Below are positions 23,942 through 34,530 of a stretch of DNA of 64,000 nucleotides, in pieces (position 1 is the first letter of the stretch; each line of letters begins with the position of its first letter). Source of the DNA: Mastigamoeba balamuthi (lineage: Eukaryota > Evosea > Mastigamoebida > Mastigamoebidae); the NCBI GenBank assembly GCA_902651635.1, contig CACRSC010001923.1:618252-682251 (forward strand), given 5' to 3'. Both the position numbers and the translations under genes were made by a program. The notes beneath the pieces were generated by a model. That model was given only the letters and a program-made list of their open reading frames with translations. It searched no databases and was not told where the DNA came from.

Positions 23942-24129
23942 AGGGGCTGCCGACGCTGCTGCAGGGGGCGGGCTGGCCCAGCACGCTCGCATCTCCGCCC
24001 CCCTCTTCCTCCCTTCTTTCCCCCCTGACCCGACACAACTGTGTGCCCATTTGTATTCTGGAAAGCCCGTCCCCTGTCCCCCTGGCGCGCCATGCGCAAG
24101 TTATCTGTGCCAGTGCCTTTTCTGGTTAC

Positions 24130-24500
24130 ATTTGCTTGCTCATCTCATCAAGGTCCTTCAGCCACGAAGAGTATGATCAGGATTGCATATCTTGAGGTGC
24201 AAGTCTCCAACCTAGTGATAGGAGGCTGAGCAGCATGAGGGGTCCGCCCTGCAGCACGAGACTGCACTGAAGCATGAGGAGGTCATGCTGAAGCTGAGTG
24301 AGGCCATGCTGAAGCAGTGTGTTCATGAACTTAAGCACCCTGAGGCAGCACAGGGGCACTAGACAAACCAAAGCAACAGTGATGCTATTGAGGCCACTAC
24401 TGTATGTCCTTATCCACATGCACACCACTTGCCCCATCACTGCTCACAGAGGTGCATGCTTGGCAGTTGTGGCAACTGAAATCCAATGCAAGTACACATC
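24130..24500 (+). pseudogene. decayed fragment of a coiled-coil gene (copy A)
   Basis: Clear relative of 26585-26910: both contain ACTAGACAAACCAAAGCAAC, a run of GAGGCCGAGCAG/GAGGCTGAGCAG type, and a following GGCCACT segment. Copy A has lost the open frame. Many differences look like C-to-T or G-to-A at former CG steps (for example CTCGAGGCAC against CTTGAGGTGC). It lies just downstream of the DOCK gene. No function is proposed. Confidence 0.6.
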
Positions 24501-24599
24501 TAACAAAGATGCACCAGGCCGCAGGGGTAGTGCTGGGGCCGTGGCAGCACGATCAGAGTGTGAGGCTCAATGTTTGTCTGCATCACCCACATGTACCAT

Positions 24600-25940
24600 G
24601 TATATGAGCGTTACAGCAAAGAAAGAAGCATACATATAAGGTTTATTGTACTTCATTTCTTTTATCTATTAAAAAAGTTGTAAGTATCTTCCTTCCATCA
24701 ATAGAATCACTCTTTGTATTGACACAGGAAAGAGCTAAACAAGGAAAATCAGTGAATGCACAAGAGGCACAGGGCCTTCTTCCTATAAAGAAAAGATCTA
24801 GAATAGATTCCTTTATCCTTGATAAAATCTAACCTCAAAAACTGAGGTTTTAGGTTTCATACTAACCAGATCACACTTTGTGTCCCCATCATTCCAGACA
24901 TAGCAGTTGCAGTAACCAGAACCAAATCCAGAACTTATCGAACCACCAAAAAAGTAGTTAATACAATTTGAATTCAGATTACTGATATTATTTCCAAAAA
25001 GAGAGAATGTCCAATTGGAATTGGATTTCCTATGAACATCAAGTTATTACAATGATGCAGGTCAAGAAAGGTTATTTACATAATTTTATTGATGCCCATC
25101 AAAGGGTGCTTGCATTCATGAGGACTCATTGTGCCAAATCCGAAGGATGCTGATTGTCAGCAGGCCTGAGATCATACTGAAAGTATATCTTTTAGATACT
25201 TGTAATGTGTTAGGCAGTATGAGTAAGAGCAGTGACAAAACACGTTTCTCTTTCCTTCAGAACCTTCAGGGTGCTGCAGCAAAAGTTCTTGTGTCCTCAT
25301 TGTCATACCGGCCTCCAGAGAGGTGAAGCCATCATATTTCAGTGTGCAAACACCCCTGCATATGCTACTATTAATGTGTTAGTTGGATTACCAGATAAAT
25401 TTCAAAAAGAGAAAAGCCATTAGTGGGCAGGGATGCAGGGTCAGACAAGAGACAAGCTCAACAGGAGGATGAGAACATGAGAGGGAGAGAACGGGAAGGA
25501 AATAAGCAACAAATGGAGAAACGTAACTGCACTTTTTGCATATTTGTTTTGAAGGTGTTTATATCAAGAACATCTGCCTTGCAAAGAGAGGAGTTGGAAT
25601 CTTCCTACATATATTTAAGAGGCAGACACCACGAGCAACATAAGTACTCAGTCTTCTGGTGCCCTGCAGCTCTTGTGCACACACTGTTTCAGAGGATTAC
25701 CCATCAGAAGAAGAGGTAGGTTTGTGGTCTAAATGTTACTGAGTCTCTCAATGGAACATACTGACAGACATGTGAATAAACACATAAGAAAGCCACAGTA
25801 CTAACAAAAATCACTGGCTGCAGAGCGGCCATTCCGTTTCATTGCTTCTATAAAGTGTGTCACTGGCTTGGTGTCTGTTGACAGCTCTCAATCGATTCTG
25901 GCCACTGAGAAATAGTTATGTGTGCTTCTCTCTCAATTCA
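24600..25940. other. AT-rich island
   Basis: Composition drops sharply compared with the surrounding GC-rich genes. No complete gene was recognised. A minus-strand open stretch of 76 codons without ATG (24813-25043) contains YCNCYVWNDGDTKCDL. A plus-strand stretch ending at about 25423 contains FLCPHCHTGLQRGEAIIF after a TTTCCTTCAG acceptor-like site. Either could be an exon or a relic. A small hairpin (AACCTC...GAGGTT) lies at about 24829-24850. Confidence 0.45.
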
Positions 25941-26584
25941 ACTCCAGTGTTTTTGGCACAGGCATTGTGACACCTGCAAGGAGGTCACACAGCAGCAGCA
26001 GCAGCAGGAGGCAGGGCACACAGGCCTGAGTGGGCGTGTTGGAGCAGAGCTGAGAAGGACAAGTCCAAACACATGCACACAACACAACACACCACACCCA
26101 GCGTGGCACACAGACACACACCTTCACCCTTCCACCCAGTGCACAGTTGCACGCCATTTCCCATGCCCGGAGTCAACTGATGCAACTTGCGTCATCGCCG
26201 TCACCATCGTGCTCCACTGTCATCTGCACCCTCAATGCCTGCAACGCGTTTGCGATGAGGTTTATGTGCACCCTCGCCCAGGTCCTTGTTCCCAGTCCTG
26301 TGGGTGTCGCCACACAGCCGATCCAGGGTTGTTGCTCAGCATTGCATGCATCGTAGCCTGCTGGCCTCGCGTGGCCCGCGGACCTCTGGTTTGTCGACAA
26401 GCCAACTCCGTCCCTCTCCCAATCAGATAATCCTGTGTCAATTATAAAAATTGGCAATGGGGTACAAGACGAACCTCGTGTGTCTGCACCCGTTGCTGTG
26501 ATGCTAACACGCATCAAACAGGACGATGCAGACAACAATGAGCCTGTCAGTCTGGCTCAGTGGGCTCCAACTGCTGCTGGTGCC
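25941..26584. other. gene-poor spacer
   Basis: Mixed composition with a short CAG run (about 25990) and an ACACA-rich patch (about 26070-26130). No supported gene was seen. Confidence 0.4.
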
Positions 26585-26910
26585 CTCTCCTGATGCAGAC
26601 TTGGTTCTTGCCCATCTCACTGAGGTCCTCCAGACACAGAGAGCATCAGGATCACGCAGCTCGAGGCACAAGTCTCGTACCTCATAATGCGTGTGAGGGA
26701 GGCCGAGCAGTTTGAGAGGGCAGCTCTGCAGCAGGAGGTGGTTGCACTGGAGCAGCGCAAGAGAGACGCCCTGCAGAAGGTGACTGCACTGCAGGAGCAA
26801 TCACTAGACAAACCAAAGCAACAGAAACGCTCATGGGGCCACTCCCTATGTCTTGTGCACATCGGCGCCATTTGTCCTGCCACTGGTTTCGCATGCGGCA
26901 GTAGTCGCAA
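26585..26910 (+). pseudogene. coiled-coil gene fragment (copy B)
   Basis: Better preserved relative of 24130-24500. One frame still reads a heptad-like coiled coil with Arg/Glu/Gln repeats (from 26687: MRVREAEQFERAALQQEVV, then ALEQRKRDALQKVTALQEQS). No start, stop or partner exons are recognisable, so it is treated as a gene remnant. It could instead be an isolated exon. Confidence 0.5.
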
Positions 26911-27185
26911 CACAACAACAACGCAGGCACGCATCCGAGCTGGCGCCTGGAGCACAGATTCCACGTCCCCGACTGAGACACGGATGCTCGGCACGGAGCT
27001 GCTCCCGTAGGATACCAGCAGGTGTCAATCACGTTCCCTGCTCTGTGACGGTCTCGCTGTTGTTCGAAACGAGCAGGCGGTGTTGTTCGTTCGTTGTTTG
27101 CTTGGGAGGTTTGAGGGAAGGGATTGGGAGTTGCTAAGCAAATATGCAAGTGGTTGTTGGGGTGTGTCCCCGCTGGGAGGGGCAG
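26911..27185. other. spacer downstream of the EHD gene
   Basis: 275 bp of mixed sequence between the coiled-coil fragment and the EHD stop codon. It is likely the EHD 3' UTR. Nothing else was seen. Confidence 0.4.
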
Positions 27186-29448
27186 CTACACCGCGGGCAG
27201 GTCCTCGGGAATCTCCCCGCCATCGGCTGCCTTCTTGATGAGGGCCATGGCCAGCGTGAACTCCTGCTCGCTGAGCGCGCCGTGCTTGCCGCGGTCGCAG
27301 AGCGTCCAGATGCGGCTGAGGGCCTCCTTGGGCAGCCCGTAGCCCATCATGATGCCCTTGACCTCGGCCCCGGTCGCCTTGCCCCCGACGAGCTTCAGCG
27401 AGGCGAACATGTCCGCGTACGACTTCCTGTCGTCGTCGCTGATGCCCAGCGCGTCGATGTTGCGCTCAAAGTTGTTGGCGTGCTCAAAGGGGTTGGTCTG
27501 CGAGGGCACGACCTGGTGCTCGAGCGGGAACATCTTGACGAGCTTGGGTATCTCGGTGGCCAGCGCGTCGTCCGCCGACTGTATGACGCGCTCGTTGAGC
27601 TTGCTGAACGTGCTGAAGTCCATGTGCGCCAGCTTCTCGCGGAACCGCACAATGTCGGGGAAGTCGCCCGGGCTGAGCTGGTAGCGCTGCATGACCGCGT
27701 TGAAGACCGTGTTGAGGCCCTTGATGAGCTCCTCCTGCTTGCTCTTCTTGCCGAAGACGGGCATCTCTGCGCGCAGGTGCGCGATGACGTACGCGTGGAC
27801 CTTGGCGAGCCTCGCGCGCTTGACGAGCTCGTTGACCTTGCGGATCGTCGACTGCCGCGGCAGCATGTGCAGGTCGCGCAGCAGGTCGTCGCGCTCGGCG
27901 TCAAAGAGCTTGGCGTAGTCGGGGTTCTGGTACGGCTGCGCCCAGAACGAGCCCACGTAGACGCGCGTGACCTCGGGCGTCTTGAGGACCTTGCCCAGCG
28001 ACCACATCAGCGCCCCGTAGACGCGCAGCAGCTGCTGGCCCGTCACGCCGTCGGCCTTGTTCAGCACCACGCGGATCTTGTCGTCCTGCCCCTTGAGCAC
28101 CTCGATCGTCCGCTTGAACTCGTCGCTGATGTCCAGCTTGTGCGCGTCAAACACCAGCACGATCATGTCCGCCCGCTGCGCAAACCACTCCACCACCGAC
28201 GTGAAATCTGCGATATCGCGATACATATACCGGGATTTATCGTCAGATTCCCTCTTTCGCGAGAGCAAATGTGGAATCGGCCACTAAGAGCAGAGACAGG
28301 CAAGCCCCCCCCCCCAGCTCCGCGGCTGTGCCCTGATGTGGCTCTCTGCTCGGAAGAGCGTGCACGAGTCGCATCGGCATGCCTTGATTCGGGAATCGGC
28401 AGATATCCGATATCTCCGGGGAAGATATCTGGGAGAGAGGGGGGAAAACGAACCGTACGAGCGGCCGATGCGCTGCTTCTCGCCCGAGAGGACGCCGGGC
28501 GTGTCGACGATGACGAGGTCGTCGAGGATGGGGGCGTTGGTGACCGAGGCCTGGAACTTGTTGAGGAAGTCGTTGCCGTACCTGCTGAGCGCGCGGAACG
28601 GCATGTCCGCCTGCACGACCAGCGCGTTGCCCGGGATGATCATCTCGTCCTTGCCCCCCATGATCGCCACGAACCGGTCCGTCGTCGGCTCGGGCCCGAT
28701 GTGCGACCCCGGATACTCGCCCTCCATCAGGTACCTGAGGGAAAAAACGACGGAGAACCGACGAATGAGCGGCCATACACGCTGGCAGAGATTCCGGGAA
28801 ACAGATATTGAAGAGATACACATATCACCCGGAATCCCCCCAAATCTGCCTCAGCCCAGACAGCTGAGCGCGGGCGGGCCTCGATTGCATGGCAGCACGG
28901 TGCCCGCACAAAAGTGGAGTGCAAGCAAGCAGCTCCGGTGCAGCACAGGTGAGAATTATGTGGGATTGCAGCCTGCACCGGCAGCTTTTTTGTTGGCAGT
29001 TTAAATCGTGTGCACAAGATTCCCTTGTCCCTGGCAAACACGCATTTCACCCCGGCAGGTGCCCGGTTATGCCCCAGGCCACACTGTCTCCAGCACCCCG
29101 GGCAGCGGTTCCCGGCAGGGCACACTAGCGGGTCTCCTCGCTCCGCTGGTGCGATCTCGAAAATAGCGAATAATCCGATCGCAGCAGGCAAACGCGAAAC
29201 AGCGGGGGGAGAGGGAGCGGGGGCCCGGCGCACGTGATGAAGCTGGTCTTGCCGGTGGAGTACTGGCCGAGGAAGAGGACCATGGGCTTGGCGTCGAAGT
29301 CCGAGTCGCGGAGCAGCGGCGAGTTGAACTCGTCGAAGCGGTACATCTCCTCGAGCGGGCGGATGTTCTCGCGGTAGATCTTCTTGATGCCGTCGAGCAC
29401 GGAGGGGTACACCTCCGGCGGCAGCTCCGCCTTCTTCCTGCCCCACAT
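27186..29448 (-). CDS. EHD-family dynamin-like ATPase (EH-domain protein)
   Basis: Membrane-remodelling ATPase of endocytic recycling (EHD/RME-1 family). Three exons: 29448-29234, 28734-28454 and 28207-27186, with donors gtgcgc and gttcgt and all phases consistent. The P-loop is LGQYSTGKTSFIT, switch II is VDTPGVLSGEKQR, and the G4-like motif is VVLNKADGV. The helical middle domain follows, including FDAERDDLLRDL and NELVKRARLAKVHAYVIAHL. An NPF motif sits in the linker (QTNPFEHANNF), and the C-terminal EH domain includes KATGAEVKGIMMGYGLPKEA and IWTLCDRGKHGALSEQEFTL. Intron 1 is unusually long here (499 bp) and AT-richer, and intron 2 carries repeated GATATC motifs. The protein is full length for the family. 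Confidence 0.95.
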
Positions 29449-30231
29449 GGGTGTCTGCTGTTGCCTGCTGTGTGTGGCGCTGCCTCGGTGTGCGCGGGGG
29501 CTGTGTGGGGTGCCGGCGACCTGACGCGGTAAAAACTGGCGGGCCGGAATATCTCAAATCTCCGAATATCTTGCTCGTTTGATAAATCTAGTGGAGAAAA
29601 CCACGGGGGCTTGGGTGGTCGAGAATCCACATCATTATGAACGGCTATAATGATGCAGAATTGAGAAAAAAATAGCATCAAAGACTTGTTCTCAGAACAA
29701 AGCAAGCGGAGAATCTAGTAGAGGTGGTAAGGAAACGACAGTGGCACAGCTGTTTCAGCTGTTTGGAAGGAAAGCCAGGTACTCGTTCATTTTGCGTTTG
29801 AGTATCCACATAGTAAACTGTGCAAGAAGATACCTGGAAGTTCTTTCTTATAAAGCACAGGTTTCAGACTTCATAACTCTGTTCTGTCTTGGTCACACTG
29901 CAAATATTTTGAATAAGATTAATAAGTCATATAACAATCCTCTCTGTCTCTTTGTTGATGCTTACTTCCATCTATAAAACACTTAGATGAATCTATTAAG
30001 AGATCTGCTATTCTGTTCAAATACTATTCCTTCTGGTTTACCTATGCAAATCACATTAAACTAAAATGAAAACTTATCTGAATAAAGAAGATGTTTCTTT
30101 CATTGATTCAAGAACTTCTGGGCTTGTATGAATCGGGTTTAGGAATACTACGTGAACATAAATGCAATTAGTGCTCTATAAAAGTCAAAAACAGATTTCT
30201 ATTTATATCTAGAGAATAAATGCAAATGGTA
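29449..30231. other. AT-rich island, left part
   Basis: AT-rich sequence upstream of the EHD start. A 78-codon open frame (29741-29977) has no known motif and is probably chance. No gene is supported. Confidence 0.45.
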
Positions 30232-30248
30232 CAAGAAGTACTTCACAA
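30232..30248 (+). repeat. 17-bp target-site duplication, left copy
   Basis: CAAGAAGTACTTCACAA is repeated exactly at 30557-30573, directly flanking the GC-richer insert between them. Confidence 0.85.
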
Positions 30249-30556
30249 ACCCGATCCCACCATCATCAAGAAAGCCCTCAAACACCGACGCACCCCGAAC
30301 GTCAAGCGAAACCACACTATAATCAGCATGTTCAACAAGTACACGGACAGCGCGAAGAACCAAAAACAGGACGCGGTTCTGGAACCGGTATTCCCGGAAC
30401 CGCCCCTGGACATACCCCCCCAGGCCCCACAACATGCATGCCCTCCCTAAACACACCACCCACCATAACCCCCCCCCCTACCACAACGCCCCTGGCCCGC
30501 AAGGGCTTATCCCTCACTGACAGCGGAAAGGGAAACGACGATTTCTTTCTTTCTTT
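30249..30556 (+). mobile_element. retroposed insertion, 5'-truncated LINE-like
   Basis: A 308-bp GC-richer segment inside AT-rich DNA, flanked by a perfect 17-bp direct repeat and ending in a TTTC-type simple tail (about 30541-30556). A long target-site duplication, a 3' simple-repeat tail and an apparently truncated 5' end are hallmarks of LINE-mediated retroposition. It carries the end of an open frame (NVKRNHTIISMFNKYTDSAK, then VLEPVFPEPPLDIPPQAP) followed by a stop and a 3' UTR. It could be a LINE end or a processed cellular transcript. An older relative lies about 0.4 kb to the right. Confidence 0.7.
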
Positions 30557-30573
30557 CAAGAAGTACTTCACAA
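30557..30573 (+). repeat. 17-bp target-site duplication, right copy
   Basis: Exact copy of 30232-30248, following the TTTC tail of the insertion. Confidence 0.85.
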
Positions 30574-30944
30574 GGAACTAAGTTATGAGCTGGATCACCC
30601 CCTATAGAGTACAGACCTGGTGGTTCTTAATAATCAAACTAGTGATGACGTTGTACAAATCCATAACTTTTCTTTAATCTTTTCAGACATACAGACCTAT
30701 TAATGTAAATGCCAGAGAATTGGAAATACACATAAGTAACCTGCAAAAAAGAGCCCTTAGCAGTAGATATGGCAAATCTGATACTCATACTTCAATAAGA
30801 TAGACATCAGAAAAGCATCATCTTGACAGAAGAGCATACCTTCAACCCCCCTATCACAACCTAATGCGAACCACCAGCATCAGAGATTAGAAAAACGAAA
30901 CGACCACATTCAGGCAAGACAGATTCAATGCCATCATGTAAGCA
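30574..30944. other. AT-rich spacer
   Basis: AT-rich sequence between the two related element copies. No gene, tail or repeat beyond them was seen. Confidence 0.4.
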
Positions 30945-31240
30945 AGATGTTCTCAGAGCTGTTAAGAGGCGCCATACAGTATGCATGGAAAAACGACACA
31001 TTCATGAACATGTTCCTGCAGCACTGCAACAAAAGCATAATAACAAACAGGACGATGTCCTGGAACCTGTATTTCAGGATGTGACCCTGGACATACCCTT
31101 CCAAGCCCCATAATACAACCGCTCCTCCCACGTCTTCCTTTCCCATTATCATACCCTTTCTTCCATTAGTATGTATCCTGATCCCGTAAGGGGCCTTTTC
31201 CTCACTTGTAGTGAAAGTAAAAATATATCTGATTCATCTA
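30945..31240 (+). mobile_element. older diverged copy of the 30249-30556 element
   Basis: Aligns through the same frame end (VLEPVFQDVTLDIPFQAP then stop) and the following GATCCCGTAAGGGGCC / GGCCCGCAAGGGCTT segment, at roughly 60 percent identity by eye. It is AT-richer than the young copy, and no flanking duplication is recognisable. Its boundaries are approximate. Confidence 0.6.
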
Positions 31241-31655
31241 GTGATACTGGATCAATGCAATCAGACTATTTACTTATTTTAGTCTCTCTTCTCTTTCTAT
31301 TATGGTTCTTGTTTTCCTGCAATGGCATTCTTTTTCCTATCATTATTGCGATTTTGAATAAATGACAATTAGGTTTTATTACATATCAAAGATTCATACA
31401 GTAAAGAGATAATAATACCAAGTTCTTTTATAACATCAGATAATATCCTATTTCTTACAAAACTATTCAGAAAAGAAGAATAGAGAACTTTCAGTCATAA
31501 AGGGTGCTCAAAGATCCTTTTCTCAAAAAAGGGCTCATTGTTCAATTGGGCCCAGAGAGAGGCTTGGACTGAGTAAAAGAGATAGTCCCCTTCACATATC
31601 CCAGGATGTGAGTTTCATCAAAACATGAATGAGCGGCATAGCCCAACTGCGTTTA
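31241..31655. other. AT-rich spacer downstream of the Fic gene
   Basis: AT-rich, no supported gene. It probably includes the 3' UTR of the minus-strand Fic gene. Confidence 0.4.
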
Positions 31656-33197
31656 TCAGAGAGCAGCTATGACCTTCAGGATGGATTCCTGCTGTTTGAC
31701 GAAGAATTGTGCAATGGGTTTAAGTGTTGAATTTGCCTCAAAGGCTTCAATCACTTGAAGATATTTTTGCCAAGATTGGTTTCCGATCATAACAGGAAGC
31801 AGACCACATCTGATAAAGACTGCACTTGCAATTGCCCTGGCAATACGTCCATTTCCATCTTGAAAGGGATGTATGAGCACAAATTGCATATGTGCCCAAG
31901 CAGCAAAGACCTCTGGAGGAATACAGGAGCCATCATTCTCTCTAGGAGATATTGAGTTCAATGCAACCCCCCCCCCCCCCCTGAAGAACCTGCTGCACGT
32001 GCAGACGTGTGAAATGTCCTGGTTGAAGAGCATGATGAACTTCTGCACGGCATCACCAACCTTGCTTGGAGGACAGTATTGAACAGAAAGCCCGTCTTTT
32101 CTGTGAGGACTGTTTGGAACCAACTTGAATTTCCCTTGACGAATCTTGACAGCCACCATAAAGTCAATCCCGTTTCTCCTCTGCATTGCAGATACGAAGG
32201 GTGAGCTTCTTGTGAATACGAGGTGCAACTTATTGAGGAATTCCTCATCCAGTGTATGCCCGGAAGAGACGAAGTGGAATACCATATTTATGGCTTCCAG
32301 CTGATCATCAATAATGGCTGCAGCATTGATGCCAGAATGAACACCAGAGGTTGCCGTTCCTGGGACGAGGTCCTCACTGATACCATGAAGAACGAGGTTA
32401 TGTATCACACTGTCATCGAGGGCGTAGAGTCTCTCAATAAGTCCAGTGTCCACGGCATGCAACCTCTTCGTGAACTCCAGTGCCGTCTGATTGTGAAGAA
32501 CTGCAACAGAATTCACACACAGACTCGGTGAAGTGCCACAGCAATGAAATGATGAATCGGGAACAGGATCAACAGAGGCCCATCGATAGAGTACCCTAGA
32601 GCTGGCCATCTGGGCCTGCTCCATCTCGGATTTTGCTGCAATTGCAATGTCCTTGGAGGCGATAGCTAAGAGCCTGAGGCGTTCTGCCTTGGCGTATTTG
32701 CTGTGTGGCAATACTTCCTCGAGACGGGCTATTGCATCCAAAGCCTCCTCGCGGTCGAACAGGGCGCTGCAGACTCGGGCGTGATAGAATAGCGAACTTG
32801 GATCGGGTTCTGACCCCGCAACGAGGACTCTTGTGATGAGATAGGAATGGCGCAGTCTTCCACTGTGGTAGTGATCGGCAGCAAGTAGAAGAGCAGAACG
32901 GACATCCTGATCGGCAATTGCATCCGGCTGAGACAGGCGGTCCTCGAACCACCTCGCCGTCGCCCCCTCGTCTACTGTGCGTTCAGTCGACACCTCCTGA
33001 TCAACCACAGTATGATAGTGCTCGGTAAACGTCGGTGTCCACAGGCACGATACTCCAATTCCCACCGCCGCGATGAGCATCGCCAGAATGGCAGCGCTCT
33101 TGAATGGTGACCGCCTCGTTGCCCTCTTTCTCGTCTCCGCCATTCTCGTGTTGAGTAGAGGATATCTTGAGAGGATGATATCATTTGATTGGGGCAA
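31656..33197 (-). CDS. FICD: FICD-like Fic-domain AMPylase, intronless
   Basis: Fic enzymes transfer AMP to target hydroxyls; FICD modifies the ER chaperone BiP. The layout matches FICD: a short basic N-terminus, one signal-anchor helix (SAAILAMLIAAVGIGVSCLW), a TPR-like helical region (SALLLAADHYHSGRLRHS, FYHARVCSALFDREEALDAI) and a C-terminal Fic domain with the complete motif HPFQDGNGRIAR. The helix that holds the inhibitory Glu in FICD (TVAIEGN) aligns with DSVIHNL, with His replacing Glu. A 15-G run on the coding strand (31967-31981) encodes part of FFRGGGGVAL between flap and active loop. The first ATG is 33197; the Met at 33143 is as plausible. No introns, and GC is lower than in neighbours. 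Confidence 0.9.
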   Translation of the reverse strand: MPQSNDIILSRYPLLNTRMAETRKRATRRSPFKSAAILAMLIAAVGIGVSCLWTPTFTEHYHTVVDQEVSTERTVDEGATARWFEDRLSQPDAIADQDVRSALLLAADHYHSGRLRHSYLITRVLVAGSEPDPSSLFYHARVCSALFDREEALDAIARLEEVLPHSKYAKAERLRLLAIASKDIAIAAKSEMEQAQMASSRVLYRWASVDPVPDSSFHCCGTSPSLCVNSVAVLHNQTALEFTKRLHAVDTGLIERLYALDDSVIHNLVLHGISEDLVPGTATSGVHSGINAAAIIDDQLEAINMVFHFVSSGHTLDEEFLNKLHLVFTRSSPFVSAMQRRNGIDFMVAVKIRQGKFKLVPNSPHRKDGLSVQYCPPSKVGDAVQKFIMLFNQDISHVCTCSRFFRGGGGVALNSISPRENDGSCIPPEVFAAWAHMQFVLIHPFQDGNGRIARAIASAVFIRCGLLPVMIGNQSWQKYLQVIEAFEANSTLKPIAQFFVKQQESILKVIAAL

Positions 33198-34530
33198 TAT
33201 CTTGCCGTATAAGCCCGCAGTATTTACTACTGTCGACGCCAGATCTCACAGAGCTGCCTTGGGTATCGAAGACTCTCTGCTGTTCAAACGTCTGCCGCAG
33301 GGAGGATGGTCCCTCCCAGCGCAGAGGTGCAGGTATATTGTCGTCTTTGGGAGCAACAACTAGGCAGGGGGCTTGGTGGCAAGACCGCGACAGAGGATGG
33401 CAAAGATGACAGAAGAGCACACCACTCTTGGCGAGAAAGGAACGCGCTGCCAGCGCTGCCGCTGGCAACCCACGCCATCGAACAGGCTCGTGCCGAAATG
33501 CCTCGGTGGTTATTCTGAGGTGCACGGCAGGGGTACACAGTGTGTCAGGCAAGCCGTCGAGATGATCGACATGCGTGCAGATGCCAGAGGAGGTTTGGCC
33601 GTGCAGGGTGGCGACTTCCTCGCCTTCGCCGTGCACAGTGCTGATGAGTGGTGGGCGTGGAGAACTACGTGCTCTTTCCACGAACAACGCAGTTGTAACA
33701 TCACGAACTGCATGTTAGTTGGTCCGTTCGCGCTGCGATGAACGTTGAACTGAGGGACGCGGCACGGAGAGCTAAGCCACAAAGTTAAGCCTTCCTGCTG
33801 CAAACGCGTCCACCACCCACAGACCATCCCGGACGATCTTGCTGAACAGGATACTTGAGGACGTTGTGTGAGATCACACCAACACCCCTGAACAACACGA
33901 TACGAGTTTGCAGGAAAACCCCCGATTGGCACCTTTTGAGGTCCAACCGCCCCCAACCGCCCTCGGGATGCCTTGCGAAATTCCCACCGTTATCTCGTGC
34001 AGTACAAGGGGGGGGGCACCAGGAGATACAGAGTGTGCGCCGGGCCAACTGGATAGGGTACGCCACACAGAGCTGCGAATTCACTCGCATTGCTGCCCTA
34101 TTCGGGAGAGGTTAACGCATGCAACACTGAACAGATTTGTGTTCGTGTTCCCCCACCACTCGCGCACCAAATGCACGTTCACGGCAAAACGGCCATGCTT
34201 GGCATTCGCTCGATTGCACTGCTATCGGTGATTGCAGGCCAGCGAGCTCTCGTGGTTTTACCTCGCCAGCAGCGCTCACCTGAGCTCTCGCGGGGTTTTT
34301 CGCCACGTGGCGCATCTGTGTGCATCTCAGCGCGGATTCTGACGTGTCTTCACAGATTTGCAGCCCGCACAGGGCAGCGCCGCGTCGCCCGTTGATGTCT
34401 CACCGCAACGGGGCATCCTCGCGGCTTTTCAATACCGCGTTGCAATCTGCCAGGCACAAAACCGGCACCGAACAACGCTGCTCATAAACCGAAACCGAAA
34501 TCAAAAGCAGCACAGGAGCCCTCCTGATCA
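33198..34530. other. long intergenic region
   Basis: 1.3 kb between the divergent Fic and GH43 genes. Open frames are short and without motifs. A segment at about 33888-33930 (AACAACACGA...GCAGGAAAACCCC) is similar to one at about 37177-37222, a weak dispersed repeat. Promoters of both genes should lie here. Confidence 0.45.

Noticed and set aside
29741-29977. 78-residue frame in an AT-rich island
   Set aside because: Length is expected by chance in such sequence and no homology is recognisable.
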